Part shown: positions 1 through 9,717 of the stretch, piece by piece | Position numbering within the stretch: position 1 is the stretch's first letter | Layout: each line of letters starts with the position of its first letter | Assembly (NCBI GenBank): GCA_902168085.1 | Contig: CABHOP010000011.1 | Location: 1-64,000, forward strand | Direction of reading: 5' to 3' | From: an uncultured Bacteroides sp. | Lineage (GTDB): Bacteria; Bacteroidota; Bacteroidia; Chitinophagales; Chitinophagaceae | DNA: 64,000 nt | Notes under the pieces: model-generated | Told to the model about the DNA's origin: nothing | Seen by the model: only the letters and a program-made list of their open reading frames with translations | Databases searched by the model: none | Made by a program: the position numbers and the translations under genes

Positions 1-216
1 GGAGCGTATGTACCGCTGGTGTATCTGTTGTGCCGCCAGGTGCAGTGCAGAGTAGCTATGTACAGCCAGGATAAGCGCTGAAAGCATCTAAGCGCGAAAC
101 CTTCCTCAAGATGAGTTTACTTTTAAGGGTCGTCAGAGACGATGACGTTGATAGGCTACAGGTGTAAAGGTGGTAACATCAAAGCCGAGTAGTACTAATT
201 GCCCGTAAGCTTTAAC
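1..216 (+). rRNA. 23S ribosomal RNA, 3' end (truncated by window start)
   Basis: Conserved 23S 3'-terminal sequence (gtatctgttgtgccgccaggtgca...aagcatctaagcgcgaaac...gatgacgttgataggctacaggtgtaaagg...agccgagtagtactaatt); 3' boundary approximate. Confidence 0.95.
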
Positions 217-345
217 TTTATTAAACTACTTCTGAAAAATTGCTTTCTTAATATGTCACCTTATTGTTAGTTGACTTGTTGAATAGTTGATTGGTTCTAC
301 CAATGACTAATCAACGGATAAACAAATCAACGGACGAACCATCTT

Positions 346-457
<112 letters not shown>

Positions 458-464
458 TATTACA

Positions 465-498
465 ACACGCCTCAACTTTTGTTGAGGCGTGTTTTTTT
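465..498 (+). terminator. Rho-independent terminator of the rRNA operon
   Basis: Perfect 12-bp stem ACACGCCTCAAC/GTTGAGGCGTGT, TTTT loop, followed by a T-tract. Confidence 0.9.
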
Positions 499-628
499 AT
501 GTACATACCTGAAGAAATATCTAGCTTGCCCTGATGAACAGCAACCACTACGCATAATTAAAGCCGGACAAAGCCGGCCTTAAGCTAATTAAATAGACTT
601 GGATGACATAGAAGATACCCATAAGATA

Positions 629-1507
629 TCATCGTTTATTGCGCCAATCTTTATAGCTTGTTTTCTTTTTTGTTTTAGCAGGTGGTTTGGAATTTTCGTT
701 TTTATCTTCCTGCCTCTTTACTTCTTTTTTTACCACTGGCTTGTCCTTGGTTTTTGCAGTTTTAGGGTTACTAATGTTCGTGCTGCTGGATTCTGATAGA
801 AGAGATTCAATGGTATCAATTTCAGAATTAGTAAGATAACGCCATTTGCCAACAGGTAAATTACCCAAGGATACATTCATAATGCGTACACGAGTGAGCG
901 TTTTTACATTATAGCCTAAATATTCGCACATACGGCGTATTTGCCTGTTGAGACCCTGTGTAAGAATAATGCGAAATTTGCGGCTGCCTTCCTGGCGCAC
1001 AAAACATTTTTTAGTTACTTCATCCAGTATCGGCACACCATTACTCATTTTCTCAACAAAATCGGGTGTGATGGCTTTATCAACGGTTACTATGTATTCT
1101 TTCTCGTGATTGTTTTCAGCACGAAGTATTTTGTTCACGATATCACCATCATTGGTCAGGAATATCAGGCCGTCAGAATCCTTATCCAGCCTGCCTATGG
1201 GGAATACACGCTTAGGGTAATTGAGAAAACTAATGACGTTAGTCCTGTCTTTTGTGTCAGTAGTGGAGGTAACGCCAACCGGTTTATTCAATGCTATGTA
1301 TATTGGCCGTGCTGATTTTTTCTTCTTTAATGGTTCTCCATCAATAGCTACCGTATCGTGTTCATTTACACGGCTACCGGGCAAGGCTATCTTGTTATTG
1401 ATAGTTACACGTGCCTGTTCTATTAACTTATCGGCTTCCCTACGCGAACAGAAGCCGGTAGAGCTGATGTATTTGTTTAAGCTGATTGCTGATTCTATAC
1501 CTGCCAT
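629..1507 (-). CDS. rluF: 23S rRNA pseudouridine synthase (RluF/RsuA family), basic C-terminal tail
   Basis: S4-like N-terminus (SLNKYISSTGFCSRREADKLIEQARVTIN), GRLDKDSDGLIFLTNDG catalytic motif, LTQGLNRQIRRMCEYLGY. Start moved to MAGIES at 1507, which overlaps the upstream stop by 1 nt (TAATG). Confidence 0.85.
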   Translation of the reverse strand: MAGIESAISLNKYISSTGFCSRREADKLIEQARVTINNKIALPGSRVNEHDTVAIDGEPLKKKKSARPIYIALNKPVGVTSTTDTKDRTNVISFLNYPKRVFPIGRLDKDSDGLIFLTNDGDIVNKILRAENNHEKEYIVTVDKAITPDFVEKMSNGVPILDEVTKKCFVRQEGSRKFRIILTQGLNRQIRRMCEYLGYNVKTLTRVRIMNVSLGNLPVGKWRYLTNSEIDTIESLLSESSSTNISNPKTAKTKDKPVVKKEVKRQEDKNENSKPPAKTKKKTSYKDWRNKR

Positions 1508-2286
1508 TAGTCTATTGTTTTGCCCTCTTTTTGCCATGCTGCATATTGGCGTGTCTTTGCATATTTTATCATTGTTTCCATAGCATTCAGCCTGCAAATG
1601 AGCAAGCCTTCATAGCCATCCAGGAAGCCAAGCCGAAAGATATAGTCAGATAAAAATTTCCATATGGGAACTATCCATATTTGTAGTTTACCATAATTCT
1701 TCCCTTTTTTGACACGCTGACGTGCAGCAATATCTGTGTATTTTTCTATTTTTTTGACATAATCTGAAATAGAGTAGAAGCTGTAGTGCAGCATGTCTCC
1801 CTGTAGCTTGCCTTCTTTTTCTGCTTTATCGTGTAGCAGCCATTTATCATGTGGGTTCTCACCTGTCCATTCACCTTTTGTTCGATTGAACAATCTTACT
1901 TTGGCATCGGGGTATAAACCGGAATGCCGTATCCATTTACCACAAAAATTATTAAGTCTTGCAAAACGGTAAGCGTTGAACCGAGGATTGGCTTTGACTG
2001 ATAATATATTCTTTTCTAGCTCCGGCGTAATAGCTTCGTCTGCATCCAATGATAAAACCCAATTGTGTGATGCATGCGCTGCGGCAAAATTCTTTTGCTC
2101 TATATGGCCAAGAAACTTTTGCAATACAATCTTAGCCCCATACCGCTGCGCTATCTCTACTGTTTTATCTGTAGAAAGGCTATCTACCACGACTATTTCA
2201 TCTGCCAGGTTTTTAACCGATTGCAGGCAGCGCTCCAGATTTTTTTCTTCATTAAGGGTGATGATGACTACACTCAATTGTATCAT
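1507..2286 (-). CDS. Glycosyltransferase family 2 (WaaE/KdtX-like)
   Basis: LSVVIITLNEEKNLERCLQSV...EIVVVDSLSTDKTVEIA...WVLSLDADEAITPEL. Confidence 0.85.
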   Translation of the reverse strand: MIQLSVVIITLNEEKNLERCLQSVKNLADEIVVVDSLSTDKTVEIAQRYGAKIVLQKFLGHIEQKNFAAAHASHNWVLSLDADEAITPELEKNILSVKANPRFNAYRFARLNNFCGKWIRHSGLYPDAKVRLFNRTKGEWTGENPHDKWLLHDKAEKEGKLQGDMLHYSFYSISDYVKKIEKYTDIAARQRVKKGKNYGKLQIWIVPIWKFLSDYIFRLGFLDGYEGLLICRLNAMETMIKYAKTRQYAAWQKEGKTID

Positions 2287-2291
2287 TGCGG

Positions 2292-2299
2292 CAAATGTA
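2292..2299 (-). promoter_or_regulatory. Candidate Bacteroidota -7 element TACATTTG upstream of the GT2 gene
   Basis: Exact TAnnTTTG match 5 nt upstream of the predicted start. Confidence 0.45.
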
Positions 2300-2302
2300 G
2301 CT

Positions 2303-2330
2303 GTAAAAAAATAAAGCCCCAGCGGGCTTT
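2303..2330 (-). terminator. Terminator downstream of response regulator
   Basis: On the minus strand AAAGCCC-GCTG-GGGCTTT followed by ATTTTTTT. Confidence 0.65.
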
Positions 2331-2353
2331 ACCATATTCTGAATATTGTGTGT

Positions 2354-2815
2354 TTATGACAATAGCTGCTGACGCAACAGGAATTCAAGCTGGGCATTGG
2401 TAACACCAAGTTTTTCTGTTAATTCCTTCTCATCTTTCCGCAGTTTATACACATCATAAGCTCGCTGTATGGTCAGGTCCAGTTCCTCTTCATTCCATGG
2501 CTTGGTGAGGTAATGGAATATTTTTCCCTTGTTCACTGCATCTATCACAGCATTCAGGTCGGCATAACCGGTCAGCAAAATGCGCATGGGCTCCATATGT
2601 TTTTCCAGTATAGATTCCAGGAATTCTACACCGGTCATATTAGGCATGCGTTGGTCTGTAATAATAATATCAATAGGGTTATTGTCTAAAATCTTAATTG
2701 CTTCTTCACCACTGATAGCAGTAAATACATTATACTTCATCCTAAATGTAGCCTTGAACGAAACAAGATTGTTCTGTTCATCATCTACGTAAAGTATGTT
2801 TATTTTATCTGACAT
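2354..2815 (-). CDS. Response regulator receiver-domain protein
   Basis: ILYVDDEQNN...DIIITDQRMPNMTGVEFLE...ILLTGYAD...YLTKPW receiver motifs; no DNA-binding domain evident. Confidence 0.9.
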   Translation of the reverse strand: MSDKINILYVDDEQNNLVSFKATFRMKYNVFTAISGEEAIKILDNNPIDIIITDQRMPNMTGVEFLESILEKHMEPMRILLTGYADLNAVIDAVNKGKIFHYLTKPWNEEELDLTIQRAYDVYKLRKDEKELTEKLGVTNAQLEFLLRQQLLS

Positions 2816-3248
2816 TTGATTTTTATAATATGTTTTAATGGGCGCAAATGGTAGTATAAAAATCTGTACACGTAAGTTAAAGATTTTTAATAAATTTCTT
2901 GTTACCTTTAGATAATTTCTTTTTTATATAGCAAATTGTTGGCGTTAAACGTTATTTTTGCAGTAACAAAGATAATACAAGTCCATTACTGGTTAAGGCT
3001 GAGAGAGAGAAAAAAGCTATGATCGGGTAAATATGGGCACAAAAAATTTCCCACCCAATAATTCCTGTTCAAAAAACTAGGTATTGACATTTTACATTTT
3101 AGTATGTAAATTAATATTGTATTTGCACTCTACAGATTTTTTAAGGTAGGGTTCATTGATTATAAGCAGGTTATAACTATACATTGAAACAAAAGATAAA
3201 AAAAACGATGAACGCTCTTTTTCCGACAGTTAAAACACTGGACGCAAT

Positions 3249-3959
3249 ATGAGTGATATAAAATTTGTAATCAAAGCTTTCAGGGCTCCTGACGATACGG
3301 CTGCTTGCCAGAAGTTTGTAGATGGGCATATGAAAGTATTGAAGATATACGGTATTACCATGATAACCTCTGCCAATATAGAATGGTTTGAGGATCCGGA
3401 CACTTATGTGATACTGGTAGAATCGGAAGATGGTGAGAAGGTATATGGCGGGGCAAGGGTACAAGTTGCCGGCGGCAAGTATGAGCTTCCTATAGAAAAG
3501 GCTGTAAAGGATATGGATGACAGTGTCCATGAAACAGTAAGGCAATATGCCGAAAGAGGAACGGCAGAGTTTTGCGGCCTTTGGAATTCGCGAGAGGTAG
3601 CAGGTTATGGCATTGGTAGTATGTACCTGGGCAGGGCGGCTGTGGCTATTACCCAGCAATTGAAATTGACAACGTTATTCGGCCTTTGTGCGCCTGCAAC
3701 GGTAAAGAACAGTGCACGGGTGGGTTTTGAGATAGCAACTTTCCTGGGCAATAATGGCACCTTTTATTATCCTAAAGAAGACCTTATAGCTACTGCTGTT
3801 ATCATTAATGATACTGAAACTTTACTTACTGCAGAACCTGAAGAGCGCGATATTATTTTCGACCTACGGAAAAAACCTGTGCAGTCGAAACTGGAAAGTG
3901 GCCCTAAAGGCCGAATTTTGGATGTTGTTTACGACCTAAGTATACCCAATATCAATTAA
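3249..3959 (+). CDS. GNAT-fold acyltransferase, possibly autoinducer-synthase/FeeM-like
   Basis: Complete ORF directly upstream of the ThiF gene. GGARVQ...YELPIEK and AEFCGLWNSREVAGYGIGSMYLGRAAVAITQQLKLTTLFGLCAPATVKNSARVGFEI resemble the GNAT/LuxI-like layout; assigned by pattern only. Confidence 0.5.
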   Translation: MSDIKFVIKAFRAPDDTAACQKFVDGHMKVLKIYGITMITSANIEWFEDPDTYVILVESEDGEKVYGGARVQVAGGKYELPIEKAVKDMDDSVHETVRQYAERGTAEFCGLWNSREVAGYGIGSMYLGRAAVAITQQLKLTTLFGLCAPATVKNSARVGFEIATFLGNNGTFYYPKEDLIATAVIINDTETLLTAEPEERDIIFDLRKKPVQSKLESGPKGRILDVVYDLSIPNIN

Positions 3960-3978
3960 GCCAAAGTCATTAAAGAAT

Positions 3979-6291
3979 ATGGATGAGATAAAAATTGTAA
4001 AGCAGCAAACTTTACAATATCAGGATGTGTATATGCCCCAGGTATTGAGGCTTACCAACAGTGAGGATAAAGCTGTTTTCGATGAATTATTAAGTTCAGG
4101 TTTTGTTTTTTTATTCGATGAAATAAAAGACCAGTTAAAAGAGCTTTTCAAAATACGCAATCCTAAAAGGCAGCTTACAGATGCAGATTATGAATCGCTG
4201 CTGCAAGCCCATATCGGCCAGACAGATATAGATAGATATGGCGTATGGGTATATTACCCATGGAGCAAAAGGCTGGTGCACCTGCTGGATGAACCTGAAT
4301 TCATAGAAGTACGTACCAGCCGCAATCAATATAAAATAACTAATAAAGAGCGAGACCTGCTTGCGACTAAAAAGATAGGTGTTATAGGCTTGTCTGTAGG
4401 GCAGTCGGTAGCAGTGACGCTGGCAATGGAGCGCTCATTTGGAGAGATAAGGCTCGCCGATTTTGATGTGTTAGAGCTCACCAACCTTAACCGTATACGT
4501 ACCGGCTTGTTCAATCTCGGTATTAAAAAAGTAATATCAGTAGCGCGGGAGATAGCAGAGATAGACCCTTATCTGAAAGTAACCATATTTGAAGATGGCC
4601 TTACGGAAGAGAATATGGATAAGTTTTACCTGGAAGGGGGTAAGCTGGACCTGCTGATAGATGAGTGTGATGGTGTAGATATGAAAATACTATGCCGCAT
4701 CAAAGCCCGGGAACTGAAAATACCGGTGCTGATGGAAGGTAGCGACCGGTGTACGATAGATGTAGAGCGTTTTGACCTGGAGCCTGAACGTTCTATTCTG
4801 CATGGATATATCGATCACCTGGATGTATCTAAGCTAAAACACCTGAAAACGAACGAAGAGAAGATGCCATACCTGGCGCCTATTGTAGGCCTGGCAACTA
4901 TATCCAGCCGCCTGCGTGCATCGGGTATAGAAATAGGGCAAACAATCACAACATGGCCACAGCTGGCATCGGCTGTAACATTGGGAGGTGGGGCAGTAGC
5001 CGACATTTGGCGCAGAATGGCACTGAACCAGTATAAAGGTTCCGGCCGTTTCTTCCTGGATATGGATGAACTGGTAGGCGACCCTAAAGTGGAAGCACCG
5101 GAAGCAGGTGTTGCAGTTAACCCGTTTATACCGCTTAGTCATGACGAAGCATTACAACTGGCATTGAACGCGAATTGCCAACTACCGGTAAATGCCATAG
5201 CGATACCTGAGCCAGATGTAGAAAAAATTGTAGATGCAGCAGGTACGGCCCCATCGGGCGGAAATGCACAGCCATGGAAATGGGTGTATAACAAAGGTAT
5301 ATTATTCTTATTCTTCGACAGATACTATGGTTATTCTTATATGGACTATAAGGATACGGCCTCTTATATAGCATTGGGGGCAGCTATAGAAAATGCCGTA
5401 TTAAAAGCGCATGAACTGGGTTATGAAGTGAAGGTGAACCTGCACGAGCCATCAGGAGAAGATATATTGATAGCAGACTTTACCTTCTATAACACCAAAG
5501 TAGCCGGTGCGGAGCAACACGATAATGATCAGCTTTCCAAAGTAATTACGCAGCGCCATACCAATAGGAAAATAACGGAACGTGTAGTGCTGCAACCGGA
5601 GGTGCTGGAAAGCCTTAAAACAGCGACAGAATCTGTGCCGGGTGCAAAACTGAATTTTTATGAAGACCCGGCCGTACTGGAAGAAATAGGTAAGATTATT
5701 TCTGAAACAGATCGCTACAGGGTATTATATCCTCAAAGCCACTACGACTTCATCTTCCAGGAAATGAGGTGGACAGCTAAAGAAGCTGAAGAACGCAGAA
5801 CCGGTATTGAGATCAGCACACTGGAACTTACACCTGCAAACATGCTGGGCATCAGGTTGGTGAAAGACCCTATGGCGGTTGAGCTGTTACGGGATATAAA
5901 CGGCGCTGACATATTGCGAAGTACATCGATAAAAAATATGACAACAGCCCCTGTGGCCGGATTGCTTACGATGCCCACTTATTTGGGAACGGATTTTGTA
6001 AATGGCGGCCGCGCTTCAGAGCGGCTGTGGCTAAAAGCTACAGAAATGGGGCTGGCATTTCAACCAATGAATGTGCCCCTGGCATTCTTTGCCCGGCTGA
6101 TAGATAATGCTTCAGACCTGCCAAGAGAGATCATCGATGAGGTAGCTGAATTGTACCGGCGTTATAATAAAGCATTGCATAGGAATGAAAGCAGGGCGGA
6201 TATTTACCTATTCAGGGTATTTAAGGCAGAGCCACCTAAGGTTTTGCCATATCGCAAAAAATTAAGCGATATACTTGTATTCAATAGTTAG
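3979..6291 (+). CDS. ThiF (E1-like)-nitroreductase fusion, Rv1355c/MoeY-type
   Basis: ThiF-type Rossmann region KKIGVIGLSVGQSVAVTLAMER...IRLADFDVLELTNLNRI; C-terminal nitroreductase-type FMN motif AAGTAPSGGNAQPWKW. Confidence 0.8.
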   Translation: MDEIKIVKQQTLQYQDVYMPQVLRLTNSEDKAVFDELLSSGFVFLFDEIKDQLKELFKIRNPKRQLTDADYESLLQAHIGQTDIDRYGVWVYYPWSKRLVHLLDEPEFIEVRTSRNQYKITNKERDLLATKKIGVIGLSVGQSVAVTLAMERSFGEIRLADFDVLELTNLNRIRTGLFNLGIKKVISVAREIAEIDPYLKVTIFEDGLTEENMDKFYLEGGKLDLLIDECDGVDMKILCRIKARELKIPVLMEGSDRCTIDVERFDLEPERSILHGYIDHLDVSKLKHLKTNEEKMPYLAPIVGLATISSRLRASGIEIGQTITTWPQLASAVTLGGGAVADIWRRMALNQYKGSGRFFLDMDELVGDPKVEAPEAGVAVNPFIPLSHDEALQLALNANCQLPVNAIAIPEPDVEKIVDAAGTAPSGGNAQPWKWVYNKGILFLFFDRYYGYSYMDYKDTASYIALGAAIENAVLKAHELGYEVKVNLHEPSGEDILIADFTFYNTKVAGAEQHDNDQLSKVITQRHTNRKITERVVLQPEVLESLKTATESVPGAKLNFYEDPAVLEEIGKIISETDRYRVLYPQSHYDFIFQEMRWTAKEAEERRTGIEISTLELTPANMLGIRLVKDPMAVELLRDINGADILRSTSIKNMTTAPVAGLLTMPTYLGTDFVNGGRASERLWLKATEMGLAFQPMNVPLAFFARLIDNASDLPREIIDEVAELYRRYNKALHRNESRADIYLFRVFKAEPPKVLPYRKKLSDILVFNS

Positions 6292-6424
6292 TAAGCTTAT
6301 TAAATTAAGAAATGTAGCTTAACGGGTTGTGAATAATAACAAAGTGTGATATATTAGTGAGGTGTTAAGGCCAAAGCCCAAAATTGAGATAAAGACAACA
6401 AAATAAACAGATTTTGCACCCGTC

Positions 6425-8608
6425 ATGAACGGTATTACGAGGTATATAAATAAAGAAAGGTTTCGATTTAGTCTGGCAGGATTAATATTGTTGTTATTTG
6501 TTTGCGTAAAAGCACGGGCCGATGTATTTATCTATAAAAATGATAAAGCTGAAGTTTCTACAGTAGTACCGGGAATGGTATGGAGTGTGCTGGAAGATAA
6601 AGAAGGTGCTTTAACATATCAGCAAGCATTTAATGCTACCGGGTATCAGAAAATAGATAGGCAAATAGCCAACCTGGGTGTTTCCAATTCCGTCTTTTGG
6701 CTGAAGGCCACTGTGCATAATGGTGCCAATAGCTATCCGCTCCTTTTAATGCTGGAGCAACCGCAGATAGATAAGGCAGAAATATATTCCTTTTCTAATG
6801 GTTCATTAATATTGGTTGATTCTATCAGCAAATGGGAACCTTTTTATAACAGGACCTATCACGATGCCAATTACGTTTTCAACACCGGTGCATTGCCCGA
6901 TTCTACTGTAGAATTACTGGTAAAAATAAAGTCTTCCGCACAATTAGTCTTTCCGATAAAACTGGGTACAGAAAAGCAAATAGCTGAATCCAGCGACAAG
7001 AAAGAATTGCTGTATGCATTGTTTAGTGGCATTATCATAGTGATGTCGCTATACAACTTGTTTGTATACTTTACCGTACGGGACAAGAGCTATCTGCTGT
7101 ATGTTATTTATATACTTCTTGTAGGGGTTACGCAAACCACACTACCGGGCTTTACCTTTAAATACCTTTGGCCACAATCTTCGTGGATGGCTTTGCAAGG
7201 GCCTACCATATTTGCATGCCTGGGCGCTATGGCAGCCATAGAATTCATTAAGGAATTTCTGAGAACGAAAGAACACGTCAGGCGCTTGCATTACGGCTTG
7301 CTTGTTTTCAATGGCATATTCGTTGTAGGCTTGTTGTTCTCGCTTACCGGCAACCGCACTCTGGGTTTCCAGATAATGCAGGCAAATACTGCAATTGCTT
7401 CCCTGTATTCTTTATATACATCTTATCGTATTTACAAGCTGGGTTACCGGCCTGCCAAGTTCTTTTTATATGCATGGACGATATTACTGATAGGTGCGGT
7501 AGTATTTGTATTGAAAGATTCCGGTGTTGTTCCGTACAATACACTTACCACATTTGCCCTGCAGATAACGTCGGTAATTGAAGTTGTGCTGCTGTCATTT
7601 GCTCTGGCCGATAAAATAAATATTCTGCGTAAAGAACGTGAAGAAGCGCAGGCATTAGCCATTACAGCTGCTCAGGAAAATGCACGTATTGTAAAAGAAC
7701 AAAACGTGATACTGGAAGCAAAAGTGAATGAACGTACCAAAGAACTTAAAGCATCTAACGATGGCCTGAATAAAGCATTGAAAGACCTGAAGGATGCGGA
7801 GATGCAACTGGTAGAATCTGAAAAGATGGCGTCGCTGGGCCAGTTAACTGCCGGTATAGCGCATGAGATCAATAACCCGATAAACTTTGTGACCTCGAAT
7901 GTAAAACCATTGAAGCGCGATGTGGATATGCTCATCACCATGCTGAACCAGGTAGAGGAAATATCTTTGCTGGACGAACCGGCAGATGGTAAACGGCAAA
8001 AGATAGACAGCCTGAAAGAAGAATATGATTTCGATTATCTGAAAACAGAGATACAATATTTACTTAACGGTATTCATGAAGGCTCCAGTCGCACGGCAGA
8101 AATAGTGAAAGGGCTGCGTATTTTCTCGCGCCTTGATGAAGATGACCTGAAGAAGGCTGATATAAACGAAGGCCTGGAGTCTACCATGGTTATTGTGAAT
8201 AACCAGATAGACAATGTGCGGATAACCAAGAATTACGGCGACTTGCCATTGGTAGAATGCTATCCGGGCAAACTGAACCAGGTATTCCTGAATATGATAT
8301 CGAATGCCCTGCACGCCGTAAAATCAAGGCATGGCAATGAGAAGACGGGAGAACTGACGATAGGTACCTACAGGAAAGAGGATAAGGTGTATATTAGTAT
8401 TAAGGATAATGGCACCGGTATGAATGAGGATACCAAGAAAAAACTGTTTGAGCCATTCTTTACCACCAAAGATGTAGGTGAAGGTACTGGCTTAGGCCTT
8501 TCTATAGCTTATAATACCATCGTGAAACATAATGGAGCAATCACGGTAAATTCAGTGTTGGGGGAAGGCACCGAATTCCTGATTGAAATACCCATCGTTC
8601 ACCAGTAA
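6425..8608 (+). CDS. Membrane sensor histidine kinase with 7TMR-DISM-type N-terminus
   Basis: Signal peptide, extracytoplasmic region, run of TM helices ([36 protein letters not shown]...), coiled coil, H-box [22 protein letters not shown]-box and DNGTGM...[10 protein letters not shown]. Confidence 0.9.
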   Translation: MNGITRYINKERFRFSLAGLILLLFVCVKARADVFIYKNDKAEVSTVVPGMVWSVLEDKEGALTYQQAFNATGYQKIDRQIANLGVSNSVFWLKATVHNGANSYPLLLMLEQPQIDKAEIYSFSNGSLILVDSISKWEPFYNRTYHDANYVFNTGALPDSTVELLVKIKSSAQLVFPIKLGTEKQIAESSDKKELLYALFSGIIIVMSLYNLFVYFTVRDKSYLLYVIYILLVGVTQTTLPGFTFKYLWPQSSWMALQGPTIFACLGAMAAIEFIKEFLRTKEHVRRLHYGLLVFNGIFVVGLLFSLTGNRTLGFQIMQANTAIASLYSLYTSYRIYKLGYRPAKFFLYAWTILLIGAVVFVLKDSGVVPYNTLTTFALQITSVIEVVLLSFALADKINILRKEREEAQALAITAAQENARIVKEQNVILEAKVNERTKELKASNDGLNKALKDLKDAEMQLVESEKMASLGQLTAGIAHEINNPINFVTSNVKPLKRDVDMLITMLNQVEEISLLDEPADGKRQKIDSLKEEYDFDYLKTEIQYLLNGIHEGSSRTAEIVKGLRIFSRLDEDDLKKADINEGLESTMVIVNNQIDNVRITKNYGDLPLVECYPGKLNQVFLNMISNALHAVKSRHGNEKTGELTIGTYRKEDKVYISIKDNGTGMNEDTKKKLFEPFFTTKDVGEGTGLGLSIAYNTIVKHNGAITVNSVLGEGTEFLIEIPIVHQ

Positions 8609-8617
8609 TAATGTAAG

Positions 8618-9712
8618 ATGTTGGAACAGAAGGATAAGATAAAAGTACTGTATATAGATGATGAGCCTAATAACCTCATCAGTTTCAAAGCATCTTTTCG
8701 CTTTGACTATACAGTGTATGTAGCGAATAATACGGATGAGGCGGTAGTACAGTTGCGCCAGCACCCCGATATCAGCGTAATACTTAGTGACCAGAAGATG
8801 CCGGATAAAACCGGTGTGGAGTTTTTTGAAGAGATAAGAAAAGAATTCCCCAACCCTGTGAGGATATTGATAACCGGTTATGCAGATATCGAGTCTGTAA
8901 TCAATGCCATCAACCGGGGCCATGTTTACCGCTATATCAAAAAGCCATGGTTGGAAGAGGATATAAAATCGTCTATAGAGCAGGCTTACAAATTCTACAT
9001 TACCACAGCCATGCTGGCGGTGAAGAATGATGAATTGCAAAAAGCTTATAACGAGCTGGATAAGTTTGCGTACAGTGCTACGCACGATATGCGCGGGCCT
9101 ATTCTAAGCGTGCTGGGTATAATAGACCTGGCAAAGAATACCGACGATATCAATGAAACCAGGGCCATGCTGGATATGATGGAAAATGCCATGCAGAAAT
9201 TGGATAACTATATTCAGAACCTGCACGACTATTACAGCATTCGCAGGGGTGAAGTGGCCATAGCTGAAATAAACTTTGAAGACACTGTAAAAGATTTGTC
9301 CGATATTTACGAGGTCAGCAGTAAAATGAGCAATGTTCGGTTCGTGAAAACGGTGGATCAGCAGGAAACTTTCAGGTCTGACGATGTTTCATTGAAAATA
9401 ATATTGAACAACCTGCTGTCCAATGCTTTTAAATATCAGCGTAAAGGCAATACGGACAGGCTGGTAGAACTGAAAGTGGAGGTAAGTAAAGGTATGGCAG
9501 TAATAACGGTATCTGATAATGGTATTGGGATACCGGAAAACAGCATCAACCAGATATTCAACATGTTTTACAGGGCTACTAGCGAAGAAGTGGGTTCCGG
9601 CTTTGGCTTGTATAATGTAAAGGATGCATTGGGGAAATTAGGAGGCAAAATAGACGTCTCATCAAAACAAAATGAAGGAACAACTTTTGTAGTAACAATA
9701 CCAAGTAAGTAA
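8618..9712 (+). CDS. Hybrid response regulator-histidine kinase (N-terminal receiver, C-terminal kinase)
   Basis: VLYIDDEPNN...LSDQKMPDKTG...ITGYAD...KKPW receiver; FAYSATHDMRGPILSVLG H-box; NNLLSNAFKYQ; DNGIGIPENS; GSGFGLYNV. Confidence 0.9.
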   Translation: MLEQKDKIKVLYIDDEPNNLISFKASFRFDYTVYVANNTDEAVVQLRQHPDISVILSDQKMPDKTGVEFFEEIRKEFPNPVRILITGYADIESVINAINRGHVYRYIKKPWLEEDIKSSIEQAYKFYITTAMLAVKNDELQKAYNELDKFAYSATHDMRGPILSVLGIIDLAKNTDDINETRAMLDMMENAMQKLDNYIQNLHDYYSIRRGEVAIAEINFEDTVKDLSDIYEVSSKMSNVRFVKTVDQQETFRSDDVSLKIILNNLLSNAFKYQRKGNTDRLVELKVEVSKGMAVITVSDNGIGIPENSINQIFNMFYRATSEEVGSGFGLYNVKDALGKLGGKIDVSSKQNEGTTFVVTIPSK

Positions 9713-9717
9713 CACAA

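Noticed and set aside
3177-3659. 160-aa minus-strand ORF overlapping the GNAT gene
   Set aside because: Cys/Tyr/His-rich shadow-frame composition, and the plus-strand gene fits the operon structure.
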